The notes below the pieces were generated by a model. The model did no database searches. It saw only the letters and a program-made list of their open reading frames with translations, and was not told the origin of the DNA. Of a stretch of DNA of 64,000 nt, positions 55,313 through 64,000 are shown piece by piece; positions within the stretch are counted from its first letter, which is position 1; each line of letters opens with the position of its first letter. Location of the stretch: contig NZ_CP146242.1 of assembly GCF_037039395.1 (NCBI RefSeq), positions 124,001 to 188,000 on the forward strand, read 5' to 3'. This stretch comes from Agrobacterium vitis. Lineage in GTDB: Bacteria; Pseudomonadota; Alphaproteobacteria; Rhizobiales; Rhizobiaceae. A program made the position numbers and the translations under genes.

Positions 55313-55519
55313 TCAAAGCGATCTTTTGGCGTTTGAGATCATTCTTGGCGCTTTATGGCGGCGTTGAAGGTCGCCGGCCTCTTCAAAGGCCATCTCGATC
55401 AGGTAGCACAGCATCTGTGCCCCCTCCTTTTCGGCAACCAGCCGCAATTCGCCCAGCATCTGGCGCACATAGGCTATGCTTTCCCGGCTATGAAGTTCCG
55501 CTGCGCCACTGCCCGTCAT
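55313..55519 (-). CDS. Small conserved hypothetical protein
   Basis: 68 residues: MTGSGAAELHSRESIAYVRQ, then an amphipathic helix region (LGELRLVAEKEGAQMLCYLIEMAFEEAGDL) and a basic tail RRHKAPRMISNAKRSL. The helical core suggests a regulator or adaptor; no signal peptide. A GGGAA site precedes the start. It looks like a conserved rhizobial protein of unknown function. Divergent from topA. Confidence 0.6.
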   Translation of the reverse strand: MTGSGAAELHSRESIAYVRQMLGELRLVAEKEGAQMLCYLIEMAFEEAGDLQRRHKAPRMISNAKRSL

Positions 55520-55769
55520 TACGTGTTCCCGTCGTGGAAATACAACCTGAATATGTATAATTACTACCTATGCAACACAGGATACAGAAATGATTTATGA
55601 TTGCAATACCATTTTCATAAACTTTTGGTTGTGTAAACGTGTAATGGATAAAATGCATGAGGGGACTTGACCCCGGCGCAATCCCTGTCCATGTCGAACC
55701 ATCGATGCTTGAACCCTCGCCAGAATCGACGCCATATGCAACAAACGGGGCCATGTTCAGAGAAACAGA

Positions 55770-58484
55770 ATGAATGTAGTCGTTGTCGAATCCCCTGCCA
55801 AAGCCAAGACGATCAACAAGTATCTCGGACCGGGATATAAGGTGCTCGCCTCCTTCGGCCATGTCCGCGACCTGCCTGCCAAGGACGGCTCGGTCCTGCC
55901 GGATCAGGATTTCGAAATGCTATGGGAAGTGGACACCGCCTCTGCCAAACGCATGAAGGACATTGCCGATGCGATGAAGGGGGCCGACGCCCTGTTTCTC
56001 GCAACCGACCCGGATCGTGAGGGTGAAGCGATTTCCTGGCATGTGCTGGATCTCCTGAAAAAGAAGAAGGTGATCGGCGACAAGCCGGTGAAGCGCGTGG
56101 TTTTCAACGCCATCACCAAGAAGGCCGTGCTCGACGCCATGGCCGCCCCGCGCGATATCGATGGCGATCTGGTCGATGCCTATCTGGCGCGCCGTGCCAT
56201 GGACTATCTGGTTGGCTTCAACCTGTCGCCCGTCCTGTGGCGCAAGCTGCCCGGTGCCCGTTCGGCAGGCCGGGTGCAATCGGTTGCGCTGCGGCTGGTT
56301 TGCGACCGGGAAAACGAGATCGAACGCTTCGTCTCGGAAGAATACTGGAACCTGTCGGCGCTTCTGAAAACCCCACGCGGCGATGAATTCCTGGCCCGTC
56401 TGGTGTCTGCCGATGGCAAGCGCCTGCAAGCACGCAGCGTCGGCAATGGCGAAATGGCCAACCGGCTGAAAGACCTGCTCGACGGCGCAAACTATGTGGT
56501 GGAATCGATTGAGGCAAAGCCCGTCAAGCGCAACCCCTCACCACCCTTTACAACCTCTACGCTGCAACAGGCCGCCTCCTCCAAGCTCGGTTTTTCCGCA
56601 TCGCGCACCATGCAGGTGGCCCAGAAGCTTTATGAAGGTGTTGATATTGGCGGCGAGACCGTCGGTCTGATCACCTATATGCGTACCGATGGCGTGCAGA
56701 TGGCCCCGGAAGCCATTGAGGCCGCCCGCGCCGCGATTACCGAGCAATTCGGCCCGCGCTACATGCCGGAAAAGCCGCGCTTCTACTCCACCAAGGCGAA
56801 AAACGCCCAGGAAGCGCATGAAGCCATCCGTCCGACCGATTTCAACCGGACACCGGATCAGGTCCGCCGTTATCTCGACGCCGACCAGTTGCGCCTTTAC
56901 GATCTGGTCTGGAAGCGCGGCATTGCCAGCCAGATGGCGTCTGCCGAAATCGAGCGGACCACCGCTGAAATCCTCGCCGACAAGGCCGGTGAAAAGGCCG
57001 GCCTGCGCGCCGTTGGCTCGGTCATCCGCTTCGACGGCTTTATCGCCGCCTATACTGATCACCGCGAAGAAGGTGAAAAGAGCGAGGACGACGATGAAGA
57101 TGGCCGCCTGCCGGAGATCAACGCCCGTGAGGCGCTGGCCAAGCAAAAGGTCAATGCCACCCAGCATTTCACCGAGCCGCCACCGCGTTATTCAGAAGCG
57201 ACCCTGATCAAGAAGATGGAAGAGCTTGGTATTGGCCGGCCTTCCACCTATGCCGCAACGCTGAAGACGCTCAGCGACCGCGAATATGTGACCATCGACA
57301 AGCGCAAGCTGATCCCCGAAGCCAAGGGCCGATTGGTGACGGCATTCCTGGAAAGCTTCTTCACCCGCTATGTCGAATATGATTTCACCGCCGATCTTGA
57401 AGAAAAGCTCGACAAGATTTCTGCCGGTGAACTGAACTGGAAAGACGTGCTGCGCGAGTTCTGGCAGAATTTCTTTGCCCAGATCGAAGGCACCAAGGAA
57501 TTGCGCGTCACCAACGTGCTCGATGCCCTGAACGAGGCCTTGGCACCGCTGGTGTTCCCGAAGCGCGAAGATGGCTCGGACCCGCGCATCTGCCAGGTCT
57601 GCGGCACCGGCAATCTATCGCTGAAGCTCGGTAAATACGGTGCCTTCGTCGGCTGCTCCAATTATCCGGAATGCAATTTCACCCGCCAATTGTCAGCCGA
57701 TGGTGGCACGGAAGCGGAAGCCGTCGGCAATGAGCCGAAAGCGCTGGGTGAAGATCCGACAACCGGTGAACAAATCACGCTGCGTTCGGGCCGTTTCGGC
57801 CCTTACGTCCAGCGCGGCGATGGCAAGGAAGCCAAGCGCTCGTCCCTGCCCAAGGGCTGGTCGCCGACCGACGTGGATTTCGATAAGGCACTGTCACTGC
57901 TGTCACTGCCGCGTGAAGTCGGTCTTCACCCGGAAACCGGCAAGATGATCACGGCAGGGCTTGGCCGATACGGACCTTTCGTGCTGCATGATGGCACCTA
58001 TGCCAATCTCGACGGTATCGAGGACGTGCTGACCATCGGCCTCAACCGTGCCGTCACCGTTCTGGCTGAAAAGCAGGCCAACCCCGGTGGCCGTGGCCGC
58101 GCAGCACCTGCCGCCCTGAAAGAGATCGGCGATCATCCCGATGGCGGCGCAATCACCGTACGCGATGGCCGCTATGGTCCCTACGTGAATTGGGGTAAGA
58201 TCAACGCGACCATTCCCAAAGGCATGGACCCGCAGGCCGTAACCATGGAAGAGGCGATTGCCCTGATCGTCGAGCGCGCCGCCAAGGAAGGCAGCGGCAA
58301 GACCAAGGCGAAACCTGCCGCGAAATCCGCGAGCGCAAAGAAGGCGCCTGCAAAAAAACCGGCTGCGAAAGCTGCCAAGGCCGATGCGGATGACGCAGCC
58401 GACGCCAAACCAAAGAAAGCAGCTGCCAAGCCGAAGGCGACGAAGCCCAAGGCAAAGCCCGCCACAAAAACAGAGAAAGCCTGA
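55770..58484 (+). CDS. topA: DNA topoisomerase I
   Basis: 904 residues. Type IA enzyme that relaxes negative supercoils. TOPRIM domain with VVESPAKAKTINKYLGPGY and DPDREGEAISWHV. The catalytic tyrosine lies in GLITYMRTDG near residue 304. Only one clear zinc ribbon remains (CQVCGTG...CSNYPECNF, from about 608), followed by repeated LRSGRFGPYVQRGDGKEAKR-type modules and a Lys/Ala tail of about 60 residues. AT-rich 250-bp upstream spacer without a gene. rnr follows after 2 nt. Confidence 0.96.
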   Translation: MNVVVVESPAKAKTINKYLGPGYKVLASFGHVRDLPAKDGSVLPDQDFEMLWEVDTASAKRMKDIADAMKGADALFLATDPDREGEAISWHVLDLLKKKKVIGDKPVKRVVFNAITKKAVLDAMAAPRDIDGDLVDAYLARRAMDYLVGFNLSPVLWRKLPGARSAGRVQSVALRLVCDRENEIERFVSEEYWNLSALLKTPRGDEFLARLVSADGKRLQARSVGNGEMANRLKDLLDGANYVVESIEAKPVKRNPSPPFTTSTLQQAASSKLGFSASRTMQVAQKLYEGVDIGGETVGLITYMRTDGVQMAPEAIEAARAAITEQFGPRYMPEKPRFYSTKAKNAQEAHEAIRPTDFNRTPDQVRRYLDADQLRLYDLVWKRGIASQMASAEIERTTAEILADKAGEKAGLRAVGSVIRFDGFIAAYTDHREEGEKSEDDDEDGRLPEINAREALAKQKVNATQHFTEPPPRYSEATLIKKMEELGIGRPSTYAATLKTLSDREYVTIDKRKLIPEAKGRLVTAFLESFFTRYVEYDFTADLEEKLDKISAGELNWKDVLREFWQNFFAQIEGTKELRVTNVLDALNEALAPLVFPKREDGSDPRICQVCGTGNLSLKLGKYGAFVGCSNYPECNFTRQLSADGGTEAEAVGNEPKALGEDPTTGEQITLRSGRFGPYVQRGDGKEAKRSSLPKGWSPTDVDFDKALSLLSLPREVGLHPETGKMITAGLGRYGPFVLHDGTYANLDGIEDVLTIGLNRAVTVLAEKQANPGGRGRAAPAALKEIGDHPDGGAITVRDGRYGPYVNWGKINATIPKGMDPQAVTMEEAIALIVERAAKEGSGKTKAKPAAKSASAKKAPAKKPAAKAAKADADDAADAKPKKAAAKPKATKPKAKPATKTEKA

Positions 58485-58486
58485 CC

Positions 58487-60859
58487 TTGAGCAAATCCCC
58501 GCGACCCGACACCCGCAGCCTCACCAACAGAACGCGGAAAGCGGAGCTTGCGGCGCAAAAGGCAGCGGATAAGAACGAAACTGTCATCATTCACGGGGCG
58601 GTACCGCCCCGCGAAATCCTGATGCAGTTCATCACCGATAATCCCGACCGGGCCTCCAAGCGTGAAATTGCCAAGGCTTTCGGCCTGAAAGGCGAGGCCC
58701 GTGTCGAGCTGAAGGAAGCCTTGCGGGCGCTGGAAGAAGACGGACTGGTCAACAAGACCCGCAAGTCGCTGAGCCGCCCCGGTGCGCTGCCGCCCGTGAC
58801 CCTTCTCGACATCACCACCCGCGACAAGGACGGCGACCTGATCGGGCGCCCCGCCGAATGGCCGGATGAACTGGGCGCCGCGCCTGCGGTCTCCATTCGT
58901 CAATCCAGCGCGGACCGTGCCAAGGGCAAGACGCCCGTCGGCGGGCTTGGCGACCGGGTTTTGGCGAAGATTTTCCCATCCAAGGACCGCGCCGGTCCGG
59001 CCTATACTGCCCGGATCATCAAGGTGATCGACAAGCGGCGTGGCGCGCTTTTGGGCGTTTACCGCGAAATGGCCGGAGATGGCGGCGGCAGGCTGATGCC
59101 GATTGAGCGGCGCGGCGAGGAAATGGTCATCGAAGCGTCAGATGTTGGTGATGCCCGTGACGGCGATCTGGTCGAGGTCGAAGTCGGGCGGCTCTCCAGC
59201 CGTCTGGGTCTTGCCCGCGCCAAGGTGCTGTCGGTGATCGGCTCGGTGGCCTCGGAAAAAGCGATCTCGATGATCGCCATCTACGCCCATGGCATTCCGC
59301 ATATCTTCCCGCAATCGGTGCTGGACGAGGCCGATGCCGCCAAACCGGCCAGCATGGCGCATCGGGAGGATTGGCGCAGCTTGCCGCTGGTCACCATCGA
59401 CCCGCATGACGCCAAGGACCATGACGACGCAGTCCACGCCGAACCGGACCCCTCGCCCGACAATCCGGGCGGCGTGATCGTCACCGTGGCGATTGCCGAT
59501 GTGTCCTATTATATCCGCAGTAAGTCGGCGCTGGACCGTGAGGCGCTAAAGCGCGGCAATTCGGTCTATTTCCCCGACCGGGTCGTGCCGATGCTGCCAG
59601 AGCGGATTTCCAACGATCTCTGCTCGCTGCGCGAGGGTGTTGACCGGCCAGCACTGGCCGTGCGCATGGTCTTTTCCCATGAAGGTCGCAAGGCGGGCCA
59701 TACCTTTCATCGCATCATGATGAAGAGCGCCGCCAAATTGTCCTACCAGCAGGCGCAGGCCGCCATTGACGGCAACCCGGACGACAAGGCCGGACCATTG
59801 CTGGAGCCGATCCTGAAGCCACTCTGGGCCGCCTATGCGATCCTGAAGCGTGGCCGCGACCGCCGTCAGCCGCTGGAACTGGACATGCCGGAGCGCAAAA
59901 TCATCCTCAAAGCCGATGGCACGGTGGATCGGGTCTTCGTGCCCGAACGGCTGGACGCCCATAAGCTGATCGAGGAAATGATGATCCAGGCCAATGTGGC
60001 CGCCGCCGAGACGCTGGAAAAGAAAAAACAGCCGCTGGTCTACCGCATCCACGACACCCCGACATTGGCCAAGCAGGAAGTGCTGCGCGAGTTCCTGGCC
60101 ACTATCGGCTTTTCGCTGGCCAAGGGCGGCAATCTGCGCTCCAATTCGTTCAATGGCATCCTCGCCAAGGCGCAGGACACGCCGCACCAGACCATCGTCA
60201 ATGAAATGGTGCTGCGTTCGCAGAGCCAGGCGGTCTATAGCCCCGAGAATATCGGCCATTTCGGCTTGAACCTGCTGAAATACGCGCATTTCACCTCCCC
60301 CATCCGCCGCTACGCCGACCTGATCGTGCATCGGGCGCTGGTCGGCACGCTGGGGCTTGGCGAAGGCGGCATTACAACCGATGAAGAAGCGGCGCTGGCT
60401 GATGTCGCCGCCGAAATCTCCACCTTCGAGCGCCGCGCCATGGCGGCCGAGCGCGACACGATCAACCGGCTGATCGCTCACCATCTGGCAACACGGATCG
60501 GCGACGAATTCGACGGGCAGGTTTCCGGCGTCACCAAATCCGGCCTGTTTATCTCACTGCCGCAATATGGCGCCGATGGCTTCATTCCGGTCTCAACGCT
60601 TGGCCGCGACTATTTCATCTATGACGAGGCACATCAGGCACTGACCGGCGAAAAGACCGGGCTTGGCTATCAATTGGGCGACAGCGTCAGCGTCAAGCTG
60701 GTGGAAGCCGTACCGCTTGCCGGTGCCTTGCGGTTTGAGATTCTCAGCGAAGGCAAGAAAATGCCGACTGGCATCCGTTCCTTCCACAAGGCGACGCGGC
60801 GAGGACGACCCGGCCCCGGCAAGACACCGGGAACCAGGCCACCGCGCGGCAGGCGTTGA
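58487..60859 (+). CDS. rnr: Ribonuclease R
   Basis: 790 residues. Processive 3-prime to 5-prime exonuclease of the RNB family that degrades structured RNA. Winged-helix N-terminus (REILMQFITDNPDRASKREIAKAF), cold-shock domains, RNB catalytic centre TIDPHDAKDHDDAVHAE near 304-320, HFTSPIRRYADLIVHR, an S1 domain (GQVSGVTKSGLFISL) and a basic Pro/Gly/Arg tail. Start TTG at 58487, 2 nt after the topA stop; no ATG exists before residue 46, which would remove the winged helix. Coupled to topA. Confidence 0.93.
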   Translation: MSKSPRPDTRSLTNRTRKAELAAQKAADKNETVIIHGAVPPREILMQFITDNPDRASKREIAKAFGLKGEARVELKEALRALEEDGLVNKTRKSLSRPGALPPVTLLDITTRDKDGDLIGRPAEWPDELGAAPAVSIRQSSADRAKGKTPVGGLGDRVLAKIFPSKDRAGPAYTARIIKVIDKRRGALLGVYREMAGDGGGRLMPIERRGEEMVIEASDVGDARDGDLVEVEVGRLSSRLGLARAKVLSVIGSVASEKAISMIAIYAHGIPHIFPQSVLDEADAAKPASMAHREDWRSLPLVTIDPHDAKDHDDAVHAEPDPSPDNPGGVIVTVAIADVSYYIRSKSALDREALKRGNSVYFPDRVVPMLPERISNDLCSLREGVDRPALAVRMVFSHEGRKAGHTFHRIMMKSAAKLSYQQAQAAIDGNPDDKAGPLLEPILKPLWAAYAILKRGRDRRQPLELDMPERKIILKADGTVDRVFVPERLDAHKLIEEMMIQANVAAAETLEKKKQPLVYRIHDTPTLAKQEVLREFLATIGFSLAKGGNLRSNSFNGILAKAQDTPHQTIVNEMVLRSQSQAVYSPENIGHFGLNLLKYAHFTSPIRRYADLIVHRALVGTLGLGEGGITTDEEAALADVAAEISTFERRAMAAERDTINRLIAHHLATRIGDEFDGQVSGVTKSGLFISLPQYGADGFIPVSTLGRDYFIYDEAHQALTGEKTGLGYQLGDSVSVKLVEAVPLAGALRFEILSEGKKMPTGIRSFHKATRRGRPGPGKTPGTRPPRGRR

Positions 60860-60906
60860 AACTGCGCGGCGCGTTCGTATATCTGGGCTTCGTATATGAA
60901 GCACAC

Positions 60907-61011
60907 TGCATAATTCTTTAAACCGGAATCGGTTTGAAGAGAAAATTATGCAGCAAATATAAATCGCTACAGCGAACCTTTGGGCGCCATATATGGCGCA
61001 CGGCGCTGTAG
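60907..61011. repeat. RIME-like intergenic palindromic element, copy B
   Basis: About 105 bp matching 158-257. First palindrome: AATTCTTTAAACCG with CGGTTTGAAGAGAAAATT; second: CTACAGCG with CGCTGTAG around a perfect GCGCCATATATGGCGC. It lies between rnr and the DUF983 gene, in the usual intergenic position. Confidence 0.78.
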
Positions 61012-61111
61012 TCGAAGCACTTGTGCGCAAATGCCGCGATGAAATATCAACTTTCATGCCCCATCTTTGATCAAAGCCTATAGGATTTGATAGAAGTTCA
61101 GGAGGAACTGC

Positions 61112-61567
61112 ATGTCTGTCAGCCAATCTCCCCCCGTGACCCGCTTCGGCGGCGGCAAGGATGCGGCTCGCCCGCTTGGACGCTCCATTCTGCGCGGCCT
61201 GATGTGTACCTGTCCGGCCTGCGGCTCCGGCCGCCTGTTCAAGGCCTTCCTGAAACCGGTTGATACCTGCGCGGCCTGCGGCGAGGATCTTTCCCACCAG
61301 AGAGCCGACGATCTGCCCCCCTATATCGTCATCATGATTGTCGGCCATGTGCTGCTGGGGGGCTATATGATGACCGATCTGGTCTTCGTGCTGTCGACCT
61401 GGGCGCATCTGGCAATCTGGACGCCGATTGCCGTCATCGTCTCCCTGCTGATCATCCAGCCCATCAAGGGCGGCGTGGTGGGGCTGCAATGGGCGCTGCG
61501 CATGCACGGCTTCGGGGAAGAACCAGAGGTGATTGAGGACTACGACGAGCGCTATCCGCCAAAGTGA
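61112..61567 (+). CDS. DUF983 membrane protein
   Basis: 151 residues. An N-terminal zinc ribbon (CTCPACGSGRLF and CAACGEDL, two CxxC pairs) precedes two membrane helices (IVIMIVGHVLLGGYMMTDL and AIWTPIAVIVSLLIIQP). The tail is acidic. DUF983 proteins are common in alphaproteobacteria, often near cytochrome oxidase assembly genes, but no such genes are here. Function unknown. AGGAGG site. Confidence 0.88.
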   Translation: MSVSQSPPVTRFGGGKDAARPLGRSILRGLMCTCPACGSGRLFKAFLKPVDTCAACGEDLSHQRADDLPPYIVIMIVGHVLLGGYMMTDLVFVLSTWAHLAIWTPIAVIVSLLIIQPIKGGVVGLQWALRMHGFGEEPEVIEDYDERYPPK

Positions 61568-61826
61568 CGGTTTCAACGCGCCATGTCGGATAGAACAATC
61601 AAAGCAGACCAAGACAAATCTGGTCAGGCGACGTATTACAACAATCGAATAAGTAGTTTTTCTGCATGTTGGCTTAAACCGGTTTCGATTTTTGCCGTTA
61701 TGGAGTAAAGCCCCGGAGGATCGCTGGCATATTATGAAATGTAATCGGCCTTTGTTGCCCTGGCATGACGCCTTGCGCCGTTATCCTTCACCGCGCATTG
61801 CGTGCATTTTCTTCTGAGGACCTTCC

Positions 61827-63012
61827 ATGTCTGACACCAGAGACCCTGTTACCGGACACCGCGAAGAGATCCACTGGCCATCGCTGATTGCCGCAGTCTC
61901 GTCGATTTCCGCTGTTGGCATTGCCATCGGGCTGGGATTGCCGCTGCTCAGCATCATTCTGGAAAAACGCGGTATTCCCTCCACCCTGATCGGGCTGAAT
62001 TCAGCCATGGCAGGGGTTGCGGCGATGATTGCCGCGCCGATCACCACCAGGCTTGCGCACCGCTTCGGGGTGGCGCAGACGATGATCTGGGCGGTGCTGT
62101 TGGCGGCGCTCAGTTCGCTCGGCTTCTACTACGCCGAAGCCTTCTGGATGTGGTTTCCCCTGCGGCTGGTGTTTCACGGCGCCACGACGACATTGTTCAT
62201 CCTGTCGGAGTTCTGGATCAATGCCGCCGCCCCGCCATCGCGGCGCGGGCTGGTGCTCGGCATTTATGCCACCGTCCTGTCGGTCGGCTTTGCCGCTGGT
62301 CCCCTGCTGTTTTCAATTGTCGGCAGTGAGGGCGTATTGCCCTTTGCCATCGGCGCGGTTGCCATCCTGATGGCAGCGGTGCCGATCTTCGTTGCCCGCA
62401 ACGAAAGTCCGGCGCTGGATGAAAAGCCGGAGATGCATTTCTTCCGCTACATCTTCCTGGTACCAACCGCCACAGCCGCCGTCTTCGTGTTCGGCGCGGT
62501 GGAAGTCGGTGGACTGTCACTGATGCCCGTCTATGCCACCCGTATCGGCTTCACAGAGGCTCAGTCAGCTTCTGCTGCTCACTGTCATGGGGGTTGGCAA
62601 CATGGTGTTCCAGATCCCGCTTGGCATGCTCTCTGACAAGCTTAGGGATCGTCGCTTGCTACTCGGCGCCCTGGCGACGGTCGGACTGATCGGATCGCTG
62701 CTGCTGCCGCTGATTTCCCATAGCTGGATGGCGATGGCCGTCATCCTGCTGTTCTGGGGCGGCTGCGTCTCCGGGCTCTATACTATCGGCCTCAGCCATC
62801 TCGGCTCCCGACTCACAGGCTCCGACCTTGCCGCCGCCAATGCCGCCTTCGTTTTCTGTTATGCGGTTGGCACGGTGGCCGGACCACAAGTCGTGGGTGC
62901 AGCCATCGATATGGGCGGAAATGCCGGTTTTGCCTGGTCGATTGCCGGATTCTTTGCGTTATATGTGGTTCTTTCCGTCGCACGATTGTTTTTCAAGGGT
63001 GCGCGGGGTTGA
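61827..63012 (+). pseudogene. MFS transporter, disrupted by a frameshift
   Basis: Two overlapping frames, 61827-62636 and the frame ending at 63012, together encode one 12-helix MFS protein of about 395 residues. The first gives GLGLPLLSIILEKRG and RLAHRFGVAQTMIW, and stays normal up to GFTEAQSA. The second resumes with LLLTVMGVGNMVFQIPLGML. The switch lies at 62568-62574, where one extra base (or two missing) breaks the frame. It is either a pseudogene, a sequencing error or, less likely, a translational shift. Substrate unknown. Confidence 0.85.
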
Positions 63013-63105
63013 CTTTTCGGTGGCGATTTGTAGTTTCCGCCCAGATTTGCCGTGGGCCCTGAAGGTCGTCACGGCTTTGTGTTATTCATGTAAGGCAGGA
63101 CGACC

Positions 63106-63273
63106 ATGGCCAAGGCTACAACCATCAAGATCAAGCTGCTGTCGACAGCCGATACGGGTTTCTTCTACGTCACCACCAAGAACAGCCGTACGATGACGGA
63201 CAAGATGACGAAGACGAAATACGACCCGATCGCTCGCAAGCATGTCGAGTTCAAGGAAACCAAGATCAAGTGA
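63106..63273 (+). CDS. rpmG: 50S ribosomal protein L33
   Basis: 55 residues: [40 protein letters not shown] and [15 protein letters not shown]. This is the cysteine-free form without zinc ligands, as in other alphaproteobacteria. It is shorter than the usual length cut-off for ORFs. Followed 25 bp later by a terminator. Confidence 0.96.
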   Translation: MAKATTIKIKLLSTADTGFFYVTTKNSRTMTDKMTKTKYDPIARKHVEFKETKIK

Positions 63274-63297
63274 TCCTGGTTCTTCGTGAGAAGATTG

Positions 63298-63329
63298 AAA
63301 AGCGCGCCCCATCCGGCGCGCTTTTTTTA
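63298..63329 (+). terminator. Intrinsic terminator of rpmG
   Basis: AAAAGCGCGCC-CCATCC-GGCGCGCTTTT followed by TTTTAT, just after the rpmG stop. Confidence 0.93.
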
Positions 63330-63493
63330 TACCTTTTTGAGGATGGGCCAGCACGCCACCCAGACCGACTCTAAAAGCCGAGCCAGATCCTGCCTGTGGC
63401 AATAGGCGTAAGGACGTTGTAGGGCGGCGCGAGGACAGTGACCCCACGCATAGGGGCGCGGGATAGAGTGCCGGAAACCATGCTGACCGTGAA

Positions 63494-63632
63494 ACGCAAA
63501 ACGCCGCCTCCTGGATAGGAAGCGGCGTTAGAATGGGGGTCGGCGGGCATGCAATAACGGCACGAGGAACCGCTTGATAATCGCACACCTGCCGACCAAC
63601 CCCACGACCCAGGAGATGCGGCGGACCTGAGC
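63494..63632 (-). ncRNA. Probable trans-acting small RNA, three stem-loops
   Basis: About 140 nt on the minus strand. Stem 1 (63621-63602): CCGC and GTGG with loop ATCTCCTGGGTC. Stem 2 (63597-63538): GGTCGGC/GCCGACC, then GTGCGAT/ATTGCAT, then AGCGG/CCGTT with loop TTCCTCGTG. Stem 3 (63529-63500): a perfect 13-bp terminator stem with loop ATCC followed by TTTTGCGTTT. Loops 1 and 2 carry UCUCCU and UUCCUC, anti-Shine-Dalgarno-like. A TTGACG -35 box lies upstream. No ORF fits the stretch. The layout is like Hfq-type or alpha-r rhizobial sRNAs; the family is not assigned. Confidence 0.7.
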
Positions 63633-63638
63633 ACCATG

Positions 63639-63667
63639 GGGTATTGGTTAAACCTGTTATTCGTCAA
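63639..63667 (-). promoter_or_regulatory. Promoter of the small RNA
   Basis: TTGACG at 63662-63667 (minus) with a 16-17-nt spacer to a weak -10 (AATACC or ATACCC). It would start transcription near 63632, matching the first stem of the small RNA. Confidence 0.5.
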
Positions 63668-64000
63668 TTTTTACTGCGTAATTCCTTAGATCCACAGGGA
63701 TCGAGGATATCTTTAAGCAGCTTATAAAAACGGCACTTATGAAGAACCATAGCGGTCGCGCAAACACAGCGTGCTATGGATGTATCGTAGTTGTACCAAC
63801 TATGCGCATATGAAAGAAAAAATCAACATTTTCTTAACTGTTGCATCTTTTCGATGTCGGCATGGTTAAATTCTATTCATTTTCACTTCTTAAAAAGAAA
63901 TAGAATTAACGCTCCAGAGAGGCAAGTATTTTCTCTGGAAAACTCTGGATATCGACGAAAAATCGTTGTTATCAACAATTCGAAAAACATAATTTTCTAT
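63668..64000. other. AT-rich non-coding end of the window
   Basis: No gene found on either strand. It contains a 7-bp inverted repeat CCATAGC/GCTATGG (63747-63779) without a T tract. The last 200 bp are markedly AT-richer than the rest of the window, as expected upstream of a gene lying past the right edge. Confidence 0.4.

Noticed and set aside
58487..58489. TTG start of rnr as an error
   Set aside because: No ATG or GTG upstream in frame, and the first internal ATG would remove the winged-helix domain, so TTG is accepted.
61670..61705. TTAAACCGGTTTCGATTTTTGCC resembling the start of the RIME-like repeat (shown in part)
   Set aside because: Only about 15 bp match and neither palindrome is present, so it cannot be told from chance.
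63371..63667. 98-codon open frame on the minus strand near the right end
   Set aside because: It overlaps the structured sRNA region, lacks a ribosome site and has no protein-like composition.
63862..63869. ATGGTTAA, a CtrA-type half site (TTAACCAT on the minus strand)
   Set aside because: A single 8-mer is expected about twice by chance in 64 kb on both strands, and no second half is correctly spaced.

Overview
This 64 kb window is a chromosomal segment of an alphaproteobacterium of the order Rhizobiales, most likely a Rhizobiaceae member close to Agrobacterium/Allorhizobium/Rhizobium. The evidence is the protein sequences themselves (391-residue EF-Tu, RNase E with a large acidic insertion in its S1 domain, metal-ligand-free PyrC encoded next to PyrB), the gene neighbourhoods (amiC-mrcA-prfB, rne on the other strand) and two families of rhizobial-type intergenic palindromic repeats. 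Species assignment is inference. Almost the whole window is core housekeeping DNA with dense coding and no insertion sequence, prophage, CRISPR array or recognisable genomic island.

Layout. 1-12.7 kb, minus strand: the transcription/translation string tRNA-Trp, secE, nusG, rplK, rplA, rplJ, rplL, rpoB, rpoC, closed by a strong terminator at about 275-310. 12.8-17.1 kb, still minus: a secreted beta-rich protein, a two-gene glycosyltransferase module, tuf, tRNA-Gly and tRNA-Tyr. This resembles the ancestral tRNA-tufB-secE-nusG order, but with the module inserted between tuf and tRNA-Trp. The last ten codons of tuf are duplicated downstream of the gene. 17.3-20.8 kb: rlmB, two tiny genes, tRNA-Thr, nadK and a secreted hypothetical. 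20.8-27.1 kb, minus: amiC, mrcA (PBP1A), prfB with its programmed +1 frameshift, and pyrF. 27.8-31 kb: rne. 31-32.9 kb, minus: a GNAT acetyltransferase and a PLP aminotransferase. 33.2-37 kb, plus: a DsbA/ScsC-like thiol protein, aroQ, accB, accC and aat. 37-40.7 kb, minus: DUF2155 protein, NDUFA12-like complex I subunit, two GNATs and gatB. 41.1-43.6 kb, plus: polyprenyl-phosphate glycosyltransferase, LABN membrane protein and GT39 transferase, a probable lipid A/core sugar-decorating cassette. 43.6-47.4 kb, minus: MBL hydrolase, gatC, gatA and two paralogous GNATs. 47.6-50.8 kb: ruvX, two small membrane proteins, a GNAT and an AidB-like acyl-CoA dehydrogenase. 51.1-60.9 kb, plus: pyrB, pyrC-like, plsY, dprA, topA, rnr, with a small opposite-strand gene before topA. 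61.1-63.3 kb: DUF983 protein, a frameshifted MFS transporter and rpmG. 63.3-64 kb: a likely undocumented small RNA on the minus strand and an AT-rich non-coding end.

Functionally the genes cover RNA synthesis and decay (rpoBC, nusG, rne, rnr), ribosome function (L1, L7/L12, L10, L11, L33, EF-Tu, RF2, RlmB), charged-tRNA formation (gatCAB) and use (aat), pyrimidine synthesis (pyrB, pyrC-like, pyrF), fatty-acid and phospholipid entry (accBC, plsY), cell wall (mrcA, amiC), envelope glycosylation, and DNA topology/uptake/repair (topA, dprA, ruvX).

No large novel system is visible. The items most worth a second look are the minus-strand small RNA beside rpmG (three stem-loops, two with anti-Shine-Dalgarno loops, own promoter and terminator), the duplicated tuf tail flanking 76 bp, the sialyltransferase-like unknown gene coupled to a GT8-like gene beside tuf, the PyrC homologue that has lost its metal ligands, and the hairpins in the rplJL-rpoBC operon spacers.
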